Both the position numbers and the translations under genes were made by a program. Below the pieces are notes generated by a model. It ran no database searches and had not been told where the DNA came from. It saw only the letters and a list, made by a program, of their open reading frames with translations. From Clostridiales bacterium (GTDB lineage: Bacteria; Bacillota; Clostridia; Lachnospirales; Lachnospiraceae), in NCBI GenBank assembly GCA_020860715.1, contig JAJBTU010000010.1:1-64000 (forward strand): a DNA stretch of 64,000 bases, given 5' to 3'. This document shows positions 8,496 to 18,865 of this stretch, one piece after another (within the stretch, counting starts at the first letter, position 1; every line of letters starts with the position of its first letter).

Positions 8496-10250
8496 TCAGC
8501 GGTCAAATGTAAACCGGTCAAATTCAGCGGCAGCGCCTTCGCTTTCCGACAGGAATTCAAAATAAACCGCGTGTCGGCCGATCACACCGCAGGTGAGAGG
8601 CGCGGTCACAGGAGCAAATGTACCGGCTTTTTCTGCCGCGTCTGATACTCTGCAAGCCGCACGCACCGATTCCGGCGCGGAAAGCACGGCACAGATTTTT
8701 CCCCTGTGATCATCCAAGCGGATATTCACTGTGAACTTCGCTGATTCCGCTTTGCTTTCTGTACACGTTGCAGAATTTTTATCATTTTTTTCTTTCAGGC
8801 CAGAATCTTTCGTTTTACTATCCAATACCCGGATCCACGCCGTCACGCTCTTCGGCGAATTCTGACCGAACTGCAGATAGCGGTAACCCGCGGTAACACC
8901 GTTAGTAATGCCGACGATTGGCGCAGAGATGTCCGGATCTTTGCTGTAAACCGGTTTGATGTATGCTGCTGCCGGTCTGATGTGTTCCGCTTCCGGTCTG
9001 GTGTTTGCTGCCTCAGGTTTAATTTCCATCTTATCATTTTTTGCGTCAGCACACGGTTTCGAACCTGTCAATCGTTCCGACAGATGGCACGCATATCCGG
9101 CGGAAATCAGGCTGTAAGCATCCAGACCATTCACCTGTGCTCCCTGCGAGGTCATCTCGACCGGTTTTGACGCAACCGGCTCGCCATCCTCATAGGTAAT
9201 CTCTCCGATGAAAATCTTTCCGTTTTTATCCATCGCAACGTCGATGGGCTCCAGCATTGCCTGTCTGGAAAATTCGTCCGTGCCCGTCTGGCGGTGATAA
9301 AACACATACCACTTCCCGTTGATCTCCATGATGCTGCCGTGGTTATTTCCCCAGCGGTAGGTCATTATGCCGGTTCCGTCCGGATTTTTCAGAATCTCAC
9401 CGCCGTTGAAGCTGATATCGCCGCCCGGCAGAAAGCCATCCAGCGGCCTGTCGCTGTATTTATAGGACAAAAAGCCGTTGTTCTCGCCGTACACGCCAAG
9501 CTGCGGCACGGGCGTGGAATAACGCTTTGAATAGATGTATACGTATTTTCCAAACAGCTTTCGGGGGGAGGAGGCCTCAAAAAAAGCGTCCTCCGCGCCG
9601 AACTGTCCGTCACTCTCCTGTCCTGCATCGTCTTTTGATGCAGGATGCAGGCCACGCCCTTGCGCATCAGCGCAACTCTCAATGGCGTGGCTCTCCGTAA
9701 TCCACGGTGCGAACGCGTGTTTCATCGGATGCGGATGCAGCGTCCCCGGGCGGATCGTCGCCATATCCTCATTCAGCTCCGCGCAGTAGCAGGCACAAAA
9801 TCCCCAGTAGGCATAGACTCTCCCGTCATCATCCACAAGGATGCCGGGATCAAAGCCGAGGTCTGTCAGAACCGGATCGGTAAACGGGCCAATCGGACTT
9901 TTCGATCTGGACACAAAGATCTTCGAACCCTTATCCTCCGCAGAATACAGATAGTACGTATCGCCTTTTTTCACCACATCCGGCGCGTAGAGGACACTGC
10001 CGTTGCTTGATTCATAGCAGACACCGTCACACCGCCAGTCGGTCAGGTCATCCGTCGGCGCGCTCCAGACGACATAGTCCTTTCCGCAGTATTCTGTCTG
10101 CATCGTATCATGCGATCCGTAGACATAAATTCTCGTCTCTCCATTGTATTCAAACACACGCGGCTCCCCGTCCGGCACATGCTCCCAAAGGGGCATGTAG
10201 GGGTTCGCGCCCCGGATTGTTTTTTTCATAGCTTCCTCCACATGGTTCAT
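8496..10250 (-). CDS. Glycoside hydrolase family 43 protein with C-terminal CBM-like domain
   Basis: ANPYMPLWEHVPDGEPRVF...YVYGSHD, LYAPDVVKKGDTYYLYSA, DPGILVDDDGRVYAYWG, YRWGNNHGSIMEINGKWYVFYHRQT. Confidence 0.9.
   Translation of the reverse strand: MNHVEEAMKKTIRGANPYMPLWEHVPDGEPRVFEYNGETRIYVYGSHDTMQTEYCGKDYVVWSAPTDDLTDWRCDGVCYESSNGSVLYAPDVVKKGDTYYLYSAEDKGSKIFVSRSKSPIGPFTDPVLTDLGFDPGILVDDDGRVYAYWGFCACYCAELNEDMATIRPGTLHPHPMKHAFAPWITESHAIESCADAQGRGLHPASKDDAGQESDGQFGAEDAFFEASSPRKLFGKYVYIYSKRYSTPVPQLGVYGENNGFLSYKYSDRPLDGFLPGGDISFNGGEILKNPDGTGIMTYRWGNNHGSIMEINGKWYVFYHRQTGTDEFSRQAMLEPIDVAMDKNGKIFIGEITYEDGEPVASKPVEMTSQGAQVNGLDAYSLISAGYACHLSERLTGSKPCADAKNDKMEIKPEAANTRPEAEHIRPAAAYIKPVYSKDPDISAPIVGITNGVTAGYRYLQFGQNSPKSVTAWIRVLDSKTKDSGLKEKNDKNSATCTESKAESAKFTVNIRLDDHRGKICAVLSAPESVRAACRVSDAAEKAGTFAPVTAPLTCGVIGRHAVYFEFLSESEGAAAEFDRFTFDR
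9621..9691. repeat. Palindromic element inside GH43 ORF (element A)
   Basis: TCCTGCATC-gtctttt-GATGCAGGA hairpin followed by GCCACGCC-C-TTGCGC-atca-GCGCAA-ctctcaat-GGCGTGGC nested hairpin. Confidence 0.7.
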
Positions 10251-10283
10251 CCATACCTGATTTTCATTCCGACCGTCTGCTGT

Positions 10284-11168
10284 CTACAGAAACTTCCGGA
10301 AAAACTCACACTGTGCGTCATTGCATTTCGCGGCAATCTCCAGCTTCATATTGCAATGGAAGACATGCCCCAGTTCATGGTCCTTGTCCCCGTAAAACTG
10401 AAACTCGCAGGGTACATTGCACTCCATAATCTTATTGAAAAGAAGCGGCGCCTGCGGCTTGAGAAAATCTCCGGTGCAGGTCATGAAATAGGTCGGCACA
10501 TAATTCTCCGTGATGTAGTTCGGGACACAGATCTTTTCCAGATTTTCCTCTGTGGCTCCGTCCTCAAACAGATCCTCCATCAGCGCCATGGTCAGGCCGT
10601 CCATGCCCGCCTTTTCATCCATCCGGTAAGCACCGCAATTCAGAGCGATCGCTGTGGGACGGAATCCTTCCGGCACCGTAAACGGAAACTGCGCGGCATA
10701 CTCCGGGTTCGTGCAGATAGCGGCGTAAAGACCGGTGCCATGTGCTCCTGCGGAATCACCTACCATGAACACATGCTCCGCGTCCATTCCATATTCTTCC
10801 GCATGAGAGAGCACCCAGTTCACCACCAGATTCGTGTCCTCCAGAGAAGCCGGAAACCTGAACTCCGGCGCGAGGCGGTAGGTAAAATTCACCACCGCAA
10901 AGCCTCTCTGGGCAAGGCTCATGCAGTAATACTGATACCGCTCCTTATCCCCGTACACCCAGCCGCCGCCGTGGACGCTGATGATCACCGGCAGGACTTC
11001 TCCCGCCTTTTCCTTGGGACGATAGACATCCAGCACCTGCCAGCCGGCATCTTCTCCATAACAGATGTCATCAAAGCGCTGTACATTTTCCGGCGTGGTC
11101 AGCCCCGCGTCCCGGATATCATCGCCCTTTTTAAACTCTCTTCTTACCGTATCACTTGCCTGTGACAT
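10284..11168 (-). CDS. Alpha/beta hydrolase (esterase/lipase, HSL-like)
   Basis: VHGGGWVYGDKERYQYY, VGDSAGAHGTGLYA. Confidence 0.88.
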   Translation of the reverse strand: MSQASDTVRREFKKGDDIRDAGLTTPENVQRFDDICYGEDAGWQVLDVYRPKEKAGEVLPVIISVHGGGWVYGDKERYQYYCMSLAQRGFAVVNFTYRLAPEFRFPASLEDTNLVVNWVLSHAEEYGMDAEHVFMVGDSAGAHGTGLYAAICTNPEYAAQFPFTVPEGFRPTAIALNCGAYRMDEKAGMDGLTMALMEDLFEDGATEENLEKICVPNYITENYVPTYFMTCTGDFLKPQAPLLFNKIMECNVPCEFQFYGDKDHELGHVFHCNMKLEIAAKCNDAQCEFFRKFL

Positions 11169-11381
11169 AGCATTTCCTCCTTTTCTCCTGCGTCCGAATG
11201 CGCAGAAATCACATAAACTTATAAATATTTTATCATGAGACAGAAAATTTTACTACCATCTCAGCTGAAAATATGATACTTTAACTTCAGCGAAAGCGGT
11301 GTCTGTCCGGAAGCCGGATTTACATTTCAAGACCGACTTTCCGGCAGGATTTAATTCTTTTAATATGGGAGGACTACTCGA

Positions 11382-13658
11382 ATGAATCGTGACGTGAAAT
11401 CCATTGTCAGCCAGATGACTCTTGAAGAGAAAGCCGGCATGTGCTCCGGCGCGGACTTCTGGCATCTGAAAGGCGTTGAGCGCCTTGGCATTCCCAGTGT
11501 AATGGTGAGCGACGGCCCTCACGGTCTGCGCAAGCAGGATGAGAACGCGGATCACCTCGGCATCAACGAAAGCATTAAGGCTGTCTGCTTCCCCGCAGGG
11601 GTGCTGAGCGCCTGCTCATTTGACCGGCAGCTTCTGCACACCTTAGGCGACGCGATCGGCAAAGAAGCGCAGGCCAACGATCTCTCTGTTGTGCTGGGAC
11701 CGGCAGTCAACATCAAGCGTTCCCCGCTCTGCGGACGCAATTTTGAATATTATTCGGAGGATCCGTATCTGGCCGGTGAGACGGCGGCCGCGTTTATCAA
11801 TGGCGTGCAGGAGCATCATGTCGGGACCTCGATCAAGCATTTTGCGGCGAACAGCCAGGAGTTCAACCGCATGAGCGCTTCTTCCAATGTCGATGAGCGC
11901 ACCCTGCGCGAGATCTATTTCCCGGCTTTCGAGACAGCCGTAAAAAAAGCGCAGCCTTACACGGTGATGTGCTCGTACAACCGCTTAAACGGCACCTATG
12001 CTTCCGAGCACCCGTGGCTGCTCACCGACGTACTGCGCAAAGAATGGGGCTTTGAGGGCTATGTGATGTCCGACTGGGGCGCCGTCAACGACCGTGTGCC
12101 GGGGCTGAAAGCCGGTCTGGATCTGGAGATGCCATCCTGCGGCGGCGCGTCAGATATCGAGATCGTGAAAGCGGTTCAGGACGGCACGCTGGATGAGGCC
12201 ATTCTCGATCAGGCGGTGGAACGGATTCTGAAGATTCTGTTTGCCTATGCAGACAACCGTGAGGAACAGGAATTCACCATGGAGCAGGATCACGAACTCG
12301 CACGCCGCATCGCAACAGAGTCCATGGTGCTTCTGAAAAATGAGGACAATGTCCTTCCTTTAAAGGAATCAGAAAAGATCGCGTTCATCGGCGGCTTTGC
12401 TGAAAAGCCGCGCTTCCAGGGCGGCGGAAGCTCTCATATCAACTGTTTCCGCATCGACAGCATACTCGACGAGATAAAGGGCAATCCGATGATTTCCTAT
12501 GCGAAGGGCTTTGCCGCTGACACCGATGTCTACGAGGAGGCTCTGGCGGCGGAAGCCATTAAAGCCGCGAAAGCCGCGGACAAGGCCGTTCTGTTTCTCG
12601 GTCTCCCGGACAGTTTTGAATCCGAGGGCTACGACCGCAGCCATATGCGTCTCCCCGACTGCCAGAACCGGCTGATGGAGGAAATCTTAAAGGTACAGAA
12701 AAACGTGATCGTCGTGCTCCACAACGGTTCTCCGGTCGAACTGCCCTGGGCAGATGATGTGAAGGGAATCCTGGAAGCCTACTTAGGCGGACAGGCAGTC
12801 GGCGGCGCAGTTTCCGACATTCTCTTCGGAAAGGTCAATCCCTCCGGCAAGCTGGCGGAGACCTTCCCTTACCGGCTGGAGGACAATCCCTCCTACCTCG
12901 CGTTCGGCGACCCGGTCAATGTCGACTACACCGAGGGCATCTACGTCGGCTACCGCTATTACGACGCGAAGCATATGGAAGTCGCTTATCCGTTCGGATA
13001 CGGGCTTTCCTACACGACGTTTGCGTACAGCAATCTGCGCCTTGACAGGCAGGAAATGTCAGAAAAGGATACCGTCACGGTGTCCGTGGACATCACAAAT
13101 ACCGGCAGCCGTTTCGGAAAAGAAGCCGTACAGCTCTATGTTTCCGACAAGACAAATGCAGCCCGCCGTCCGCTTCGCGAGTTAAAAGGATATGAGAAAG
13201 TGGCTCTTGAACCAGGCGAGACAAAAACGGTCACGATGACCCTCGACTACCGCTCTCTTGCCTGGTACAGCACAGAGCTGCACGACTGGTACGCGGCATC
13301 CGGTGAATATGAAATCCTCATCGGGGCATCCTCCCGCGACCTTCGCCTGACGGAGACGCTTACCCTGAAAAACAGTACGCTGCTGCCTCTTACCGTAACG
13401 AAAAACACCACCATGGGCGAGCTCATAAAAGACCCGCGCACAGCGCCTTTCCTCAAAGAATGGCAGGCAAAGATGCTCTCTGTGTTTGCCGCCCCGGAGG
13501 ATGCGTCAAAGGAGGAAGCATCCGCGTCAGAGGAAGCCATCTCCTCAGAGATGAACGATGCCATGATGATCTCCATGCCGCTGCGAAATCTGGTGACTTT
13601 CGGCACCTGCTCTACGGCGGAGTTGGAGAAGCTGGTGGAGGAACTGAACCGCCTGTAA
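11382..13658 (+). CDS. Glycoside hydrolase family 3 (beta-glucosidase type, canonical domain order)
   Basis: KRSPLCGRNFEYYSEDPYLAGE, SIKHFAANSQEFNR, GYVMSDWGAV, C-terminal fibronectin III-like. Confidence 0.93.
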   Translation: MNRDVKSIVSQMTLEEKAGMCSGADFWHLKGVERLGIPSVMVSDGPHGLRKQDENADHLGINESIKAVCFPAGVLSACSFDRQLLHTLGDAIGKEAQANDLSVVLGPAVNIKRSPLCGRNFEYYSEDPYLAGETAAAFINGVQEHHVGTSIKHFAANSQEFNRMSASSNVDERTLREIYFPAFETAVKKAQPYTVMCSYNRLNGTYASEHPWLLTDVLRKEWGFEGYVMSDWGAVNDRVPGLKAGLDLEMPSCGGASDIEIVKAVQDGTLDEAILDQAVERILKILFAYADNREEQEFTMEQDHELARRIATESMVLLKNEDNVLPLKESEKIAFIGGFAEKPRFQGGGSSHINCFRIDSILDEIKGNPMISYAKGFAADTDVYEEALAAEAIKAAKAADKAVLFLGLPDSFESEGYDRSHMRLPDCQNRLMEEILKVQKNVIVVLHNGSPVELPWADDVKGILEAYLGGQAVGGAVSDILFGKVNPSGKLAETFPYRLEDNPSYLAFGDPVNVDYTEGIYVGYRYYDAKHMEVAYPFGYGLSYTTFAYSNLRLDRQEMSEKDTVTVSVDITNTGSRFGKEAVQLYVSDKTNAARRPLRELKGYEKVALEPGETKTVTMTLDYRSLAWYSTELHDWYAASGEYEILIGASSRDLRLTETLTLKNSTLLPLTVTKNTTMGELIKDPRTAPFLKEWQAKMLSVFAAPEDASKEEASASEEAISSEMNDAMMISMPLRNLVTFGTCSTAELEKLVEELNRL

Positions 13659-13747
13659 GCTGATTTCGGTTTCCTGTGCTCTTATATTTATCCAGACTGT
13701 CTGTCCCGTGAGGATTCAGAGGTCGAGCCACAGTATATGATTGGTTT

Positions 13748-13777
13748 AAAAGACAGTGCGCCTTTGCGCTGTCTTTT
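13748..13777 (+). terminator. Rho-independent terminator-like hairpin
   Basis: AAAAGACAGtGCGCctttGCGCtGTCTTTT. Confidence 0.75.
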
Positions 13778-13976
13778 GCTTTGTTCCGGACAGCCGCTGA
13801 CTTTGTCGCAAGAGATTACACAAAATCTTCAACAATAATCTTTCTTAACACCTTGGCAGACAGACGAAAAAGTGATATGATTACGAAAATATGAAGCATT
13901 TGTAACATGTTAAACCAGTTTCAAACAGCCTCAGCCTGCTGTTTTGATTTCGGATATTTTAATTTCGGAGACCACA

Positions 13977-14870
13977 ATGAACCATTTAGACAAACTGGAA
14001 GCGGAATCAATCTATATTATGCGCGAGGTTGCCGCGGAATGTGAAAAGCCGGTCATGCTGTACTCCATCGGCAAAGACTCCTCCGTGATGCTGCATCTTG
14101 CGCTCAAGGCTTTTTATCCGGAAAAGCCGCCTTTTCCGTTTTTACATGTAAATACCACCTGGAAATTCCACGAAATGATCGAATTTCGGGATAAGACAGC
14201 TGAAAAATACGGCATTGAGATGCTGGAATATATCAATCAGGAAGGGCTTGCGCAGGGGATCAATCCTTTTGACCACGGCGCGGCCTACACGGACATCATG
14301 AAGACACAGGCGCTTAAGCAGGCGCTCAACAAATACGGCTTTACCGCTGCTTTCGGAGGCGGACGGCGCGATGAGGAAAAGAGCCGTGCAAAAGAACGCA
14401 TCTTCTCCTTCCGCAATGAGGACCATGTCTGGGATCCGAAAAATCAGCGTCCTGAGATGTGGAAGCTGTTCAATACCGAAATTAATAAAGGTGAGAGTAT
14501 CCGTGTCTTCCCAATCTCAAACTGGACGGAAACGGATATCTGGAAGTATATCAAGCGGGAAAATATTGAGATCGTGCCTCTCTACTATGCAGCAGTCCGG
14601 CCGGTTGTTGAGCGTGACGGGAATCTGATCATGGTCGACGATGACCGTATGCGGCTGCTGCCCGGTGAGAAGCCCATGATGAAAAAAGTGCGTTTCCGCA
14701 CGCTGGGCTGCTACCCGCTCTCCGGCGGCGTTGAATCCGAAGCGGATACGATCGACGGGATCATTGAGGAGACCTTAAGCGCTGTATCCTCAGAACGGAC
14801 AAGCCGCGTGATCGATAAGGACGGCGGTGCGGCCAGCATGGAAAAACGGAAGCGGGAGGGCTATTTTTAA
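13977..14870 (+). CDS. cysD: Sulfate adenylyltransferase subunit 2
   Basis: [46 protein letters not shown]...[22 protein letters not shown]. Confidence 0.96.
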   Translation: MNHLDKLEAESIYIMREVAAECEKPVMLYSIGKDSSVMLHLALKAFYPEKPPFPFLHVNTTWKFHEMIEFRDKTAEKYGIEMLEYINQEGLAQGINPFDHGAAYTDIMKTQALKQALNKYGFTAAFGGGRRDEEKSRAKERIFSFRNEDHVWDPKNQRPEMWKLFNTEINKGESIRVFPISNWTETDIWKYIKRENIEIVPLYYAAVRPVVERDGNLIMVDDDRMRLLPGEKPMMKKVRFRTLGCYPLSGGVESEADTIDGIIEETLSAVSSERTSRVIDKDGGAASMEKRKREGYF

Positions 14871-16693
14871 TGGATTCCTTGTTAAAATTTATTACATGCG
14901 GAAGTGTGGACGACGGAAAATCCACTCTGATCGGACATATGCTCTATGACGCAAAACTTTTGTTCGCGGATCAGAAGGACGCGCTGGAACTCGATTCCAA
15001 AGTCGGCTCAAACGACGGCAACATTGATTACAGCCTTCTGCTGGACGGCCTGATGGCTGAGCGGGAACAGGGCATCACCATCGACGTGGCCTACCGCTAC
15101 TTTACGACCGAACACCGCTCTTTCATTGTCGCGGACACGCCGGGCCATGAAGAGTATACGCGCAACATGGCGGTCGGTGCCTCCTTTGCCGACCTTGCAG
15201 TGATCCTGGTAGATGCCAGTCAGGGCGTCCTGACACAGACCCGGCGCCATACGCGGATCTGCTCGCTTATGGGCATCCGCCATGTTGTATTTGCCATCAA
15301 CAAGATGGACCTGATCAATTACAGTCAGGAACGCTTTAAAAAGATTAAAAAAGAGATCCGCATTCTACTGGCTGAATTTGACTATCACAGCGTGCAGATC
15401 ATCCCGGTTTCTGCGACCAACGGTGACAATATCACGAAAAAATCCCGGAAAATGCCCTGGTACAAGGGGCCGACGCTGCTGCATTATCTGGAGACGGTCG
15501 ATGTCAGTGAAAAGCCGACTGACGCGGACTTTTCCATGCCGGTGCAGCGTGTCTGCCGGCCGAACCGCAGCTTCCGCGGTTTTCAGGGCGAGATTGAAAG
15601 CGGAAGCATCGCAGTCGGTGATACCGTTACCGTGCTTCCAAGCCATGAAACCTCTACCGTCAAATCCATTCTGGAGGGCGATCAGTCCGTCACGGAATCC
15701 GGCATTGGACATCCGGTCACGATTCAGCTTGACACGGAGATCGACGTATCCCGCGGCTGCGTACTCACAAAGAATCCGGATCTGCATGTAAATACCATGT
15801 TTTCCGCCACGCTTTTGTGGATGGACGACGCCAAGCTGGTGGAGGGGAAAAACTACCTGCTCAAATCCGGCACACAGAAAATCCCGGCCACGGTGCTCCG
15901 CATCCGCTACAAGATCGACGTCAATACCGGACGGGAGGTACCCGCCAAAGAAATCTTCAAAAATGAAATCACACAGTGCGACATTTCCGTATCGTCCAAT
16001 CTGGTGTTTGATCTTTTTGAAAACAACAAAGCCCTGGGATCTCTGATCCTGATCGACCGTATCAGTCACGCGACTTCGGCCTGCGGTGTCATCACGCAGT
16101 CCATCAGCCGCAGCCGGGACCTCACCTGGCATACCATGGACATCACCAGAGAATTCCGCGAGCATCAGCTCGACCAGAAAGCCTGCACCATCTGGTTCAC
16201 CGGCCTGTCCGGTTCCGGCAAATCCACTCTGGCCAACGCGCTGGAGAATCGTCTGGTCTCTCTGGGCAAGCATACCATGCTGCTCGACGGTGACAATGTC
16301 CGTCTCGGTCTGAATAAAAACCTCGGCTTTACCGAAGCGGACCGCATTGAGAACATCCGACGCATCGCCGAGGTCTCCAGGCTGATGAACGATGCCGGCC
16401 TCATCGTGCTTACCTCCTTTATCTCCCCCTTTGTCCGGGACCGGAGAAAGGCAAAAGAGATCATCGGGGAAAGTTTTGTCGAGATTTACGTGGACACTCC
16501 GATCGAGGAATGTGAGCGGCGTGATGTGAAAGGCCTGTACGCAGCCGCCCGCGAAGGAAGGATAGAAAACTTCACCGGCATTACAAGCCCTTATGAAAGG
16601 CCGCAGCATCCGGATGTCCGGATCGACACGACAAACCGTACTGTGGAAGAATGCGTGGACGTTCTTATGGAATATCTGAAGCCGCGATTATAA
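14870..16693 (+). CDS. cysNC: Bifunctional sulfate adenylyltransferase subunit 1 / adenylylsulfate kinase
   Basis: LKFITCGSVDDGKSTLIGHMLYD...DTPGHEEYTRNM; C-terminal IWFTGLSGSGKSTLANAL...DGDNVRLGLNKNLGF. Confidence 0.96.
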   Translation: MDSLLKFITCGSVDDGKSTLIGHMLYDAKLLFADQKDALELDSKVGSNDGNIDYSLLLDGLMAEREQGITIDVAYRYFTTEHRSFIVADTPGHEEYTRNMAVGASFADLAVILVDASQGVLTQTRRHTRICSLMGIRHVVFAINKMDLINYSQERFKKIKKEIRILLAEFDYHSVQIIPVSATNGDNITKKSRKMPWYKGPTLLHYLETVDVSEKPTDADFSMPVQRVCRPNRSFRGFQGEIESGSIAVGDTVTVLPSHETSTVKSILEGDQSVTESGIGHPVTIQLDTEIDVSRGCVLTKNPDLHVNTMFSATLLWMDDAKLVEGKNYLLKSGTQKIPATVLRIRYKIDVNTGREVPAKEIFKNEITQCDISVSSNLVFDLFENNKALGSLILIDRISHATSACGVITQSISRSRDLTWHTMDITREFREHQLDQKACTIWFTGLSGSGKSTLANALENRLVSLGKHTMLLDGDNVRLGLNKNLGFTEADRIENIRRIAEVSRLMNDAGLIVLTSFISPFVRDRRKAKEIIGESFVEIYVDTPIEECERRDVKGLYAAAREGRIENFTGITSPYERPQHPDVRIDTTNRTVEECVDVLMEYLKPRL

Positions 16694-16708
16694 TCCGTCC
16701 GAAAAGGC

Positions 16709-16750
16709 AAAGCCCTCACAGCTGTGAAATATACACAGCTGCGGGGGCTT
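16709..16750 (+). terminator. Terminator hairpin after cysNC
   Basis: AAGCCCtCACAGCTGTG-aaatata-CACAGCTGcGGGGGCTT. Confidence 0.75.
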
Positions 16751-16773
16751 CATTCGTTTCAGTAAAGTGCATT

Positions 16774-17940
16774 CTACGGCCGCAGTTCCATATCCACACG
16801 GATATCATTTCCGCATACACGCACAGTGGCATAGCTGCCGGTGATCATCGGCATCATCGGCGGCAGATGCCCCAGATCCACATCCATCACGACCGGCACC
16901 CCTTTTCGTCCGGCCACATCAAGCACTGCCTGATACCGATCCAGATTCATCATCGGTTCGAGGCCGTTCAAAGGCCGCCCGATCAGGAAGCCCTTCACAT
17001 ACCGGAACCATCCCGCATGCTCCATCTGCCACATCGCCCGACGAATCGCAAACACATTCAGATCACAGGCTTCCAGAAACCAGATGATCCCGTCTTCTTT
17101 ATATTTTTCCAGAAAATCACCGGTCCGGTCATAGCACGTCCCCAACAGGTTCACCAGACAGTCCACGCAGCCGCCCAGCAGACGGCCTTCAAATACTGTC
17201 TCCGGAATTCTGGTGCCTGTTGTCATGGAAAAAGAACCGTCGGAAGCAGCCGCGGCACATTCCGTATCCGATCGGCCGTCAAAGAGTTTCAGCACCTTTT
17301 TCTCCGTCAGGTTGTACCCGGCAAGCGGATTTTCCTCATCCTTTTTTCCCTCAAGTTCCCACTTCGGATAGCCGCTCACGGTAAATGCCGGGCAGATATC
17401 CTGAGCGGCATTTCCTCTCTCCGGCTCCCGCGGTTCCAGATCCGTGTCAGAGGTTTTCCGCGCTCCCGTCAGCAGCGCGAACGCATCCTTCAGCGACTGA
17501 TGCTGCGGTTTCATTCCAAAGGCCGCCGCATTCGGTCCATAAATGGAAGCGGTATCACAGATCGTCGCCAGCAGGTAAGTCATATTCGTATTGTCCGAAA
17601 AACCCATATACCATTTCGGATCTGCTTTCGCAATAGCATCCCAGTCCACATGATCCAGTATTTCACACATCAGCTCGCCGCCTCCGCAGGAAATCAGGCA
17701 GTCATTCTCCTTTGACAGATAATATTCCGTCAGCTCCCGCCCGCATTTTTCCGGCGTATTACTGATCCCGATCCCCTCTCCGGCATAGCAGTTCGGTCCC
17801 AGATCAAGCCGGTAGCCCTGGCGTTTCCACCGTTTCTGTGCATTTTCAAATGCGCTCCTGTATGGTTCTATATTGACTCCAAAGGACGGCGCCACAAATC
17901 CGATCATCCCGCCTTCTGCTAAAAATTTACCATATCTCAT
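16774..17940 (-). CDS. S66 family LD-carboxypeptidase / MccF-like peptidase
   Basis: GMIGFVAPSFGVN..., CLISCGGGELMCEILDHVD, WYMGFSDNTNMTYLLATICDTASIYGPNA; start at MRYGKFL chosen. Confidence 0.88.
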   Translation of the reverse strand: MRYGKFLAEGGMIGFVAPSFGVNIEPYRSAFENAQKRWKRQGYRLDLGPNCYAGEGIGISNTPEKCGRELTEYYLSKENDCLISCGGGELMCEILDHVDWDAIAKADPKWYMGFSDNTNMTYLLATICDTASIYGPNAAAFGMKPQHQSLKDAFALLTGARKTSDTDLEPREPERGNAAQDICPAFTVSGYPKWELEGKKDEENPLAGYNLTEKKVLKLFDGRSDTECAAAASDGSFSMTTGTRIPETVFEGRLLGGCVDCLVNLLGTCYDRTGDFLEKYKEDGIIWFLEACDLNVFAIRRAMWQMEHAGWFRYVKGFLIGRPLNGLEPMMNLDRYQAVLDVAGRKGVPVVMDVDLGHLPPMMPMITGSYATVRVCGNDIRVDMELRP

Positions 17941-18187
17941 TTTCTGTGTCCTCCTGAAAGATCTGTCGTTCACGATGCATTTGGGATATTTTCCCTGACA
18001 GCATCATATTAGCACAGACACGCGCCTTATGTAAAATAGTTTCCTTTCTTTTTTCCGCCACTTTACGGATCATTCAAAATACAGTAAAATGCAGTTGCAG
18101 GTGAACGTTCCTCTGGCGAAAGTCAATAGGATGGCAGCTGCATTCTTTCAAAACAGCAGATAATTACGACAGGGAGGAACAGAACAT

Positions 18188-18796
18188 ATGAATGACGAAC
18201 GAATCCGGCAGCAGTTTGGCTTCTGCCTCGAAATGGATAAGGAGAAAAACATCGGGCGGCAGACATACCTTGCCGATGGCAGGAGAAAGGAAAATGACGC
18301 GGAACATGCGTGGCACATGGCAGTCATGACACTGATTTTAAGTGAGTACGCCAATGAAGAAATAGATGTGCTGAAAACCATCAGCATGCTCCTGATTCAC
18401 GACGTGGTAGAGATTGACGCGGGGGACACCTACGCCTATGATGAGGAAGGCAAAAAGACACAGCGGCAGCGTGAGCTTGCAGCAGCAGAGCGTCTCTTTG
18501 GCCTGCTCCCTCCCGATCAGGGCGCGAAAATGCGGGCGCTCTGGGACGAATTCGAAGCGGAAGAAACCGCCGAAGCAAAATTTGCCCGCACCATGGACAA
18601 CATCCAGCCCGCCATGCTGAACGCCGCCGCAGGCGGAAAGGCCTGGAGTGAAAAAGGCGTACATCTGGGACAGATTCTGAACCGCAATAAAAACACCGCG
18701 AACGGCTCAGAAACGCTCTGGGCATATTCGCGGGAACATTTTATCCGTCCAAATGTGGAAGCCGGTAATATCCTGCCGGACGAGCCGACAGTCTGA
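18188..18796 (+). CDS. HD domain-containing hydrolase (YfbR/5'-nucleotidase-like)
   Basis: NDAEHAWHMAVMTLILSEYA, LLIHDVVEIDAGDTYAYDEEGK. Confidence 0.88.
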   Translation: MNDERIRQQFGFCLEMDKEKNIGRQTYLADGRRKENDAEHAWHMAVMTLILSEYANEEIDVLKTISMLLIHDVVEIDAGDTYAYDEEGKKTQRQRELAAAERLFGLLPPDQGAKMRALWDEFEAEETAEAKFARTMDNIQPAMLNAAAGGKAWSEKGVHLGQILNRNKNTANGSETLWAYSREHFIRPNVEAGNILPDEPTV

Positions 18797-18865
18797 CCGC
18801 AAACGCCGGGCAGTCCCTCTTCGCCGGCTTTAATGGATCATGAAGGAGCGCCTGGCTCCGGCTTA

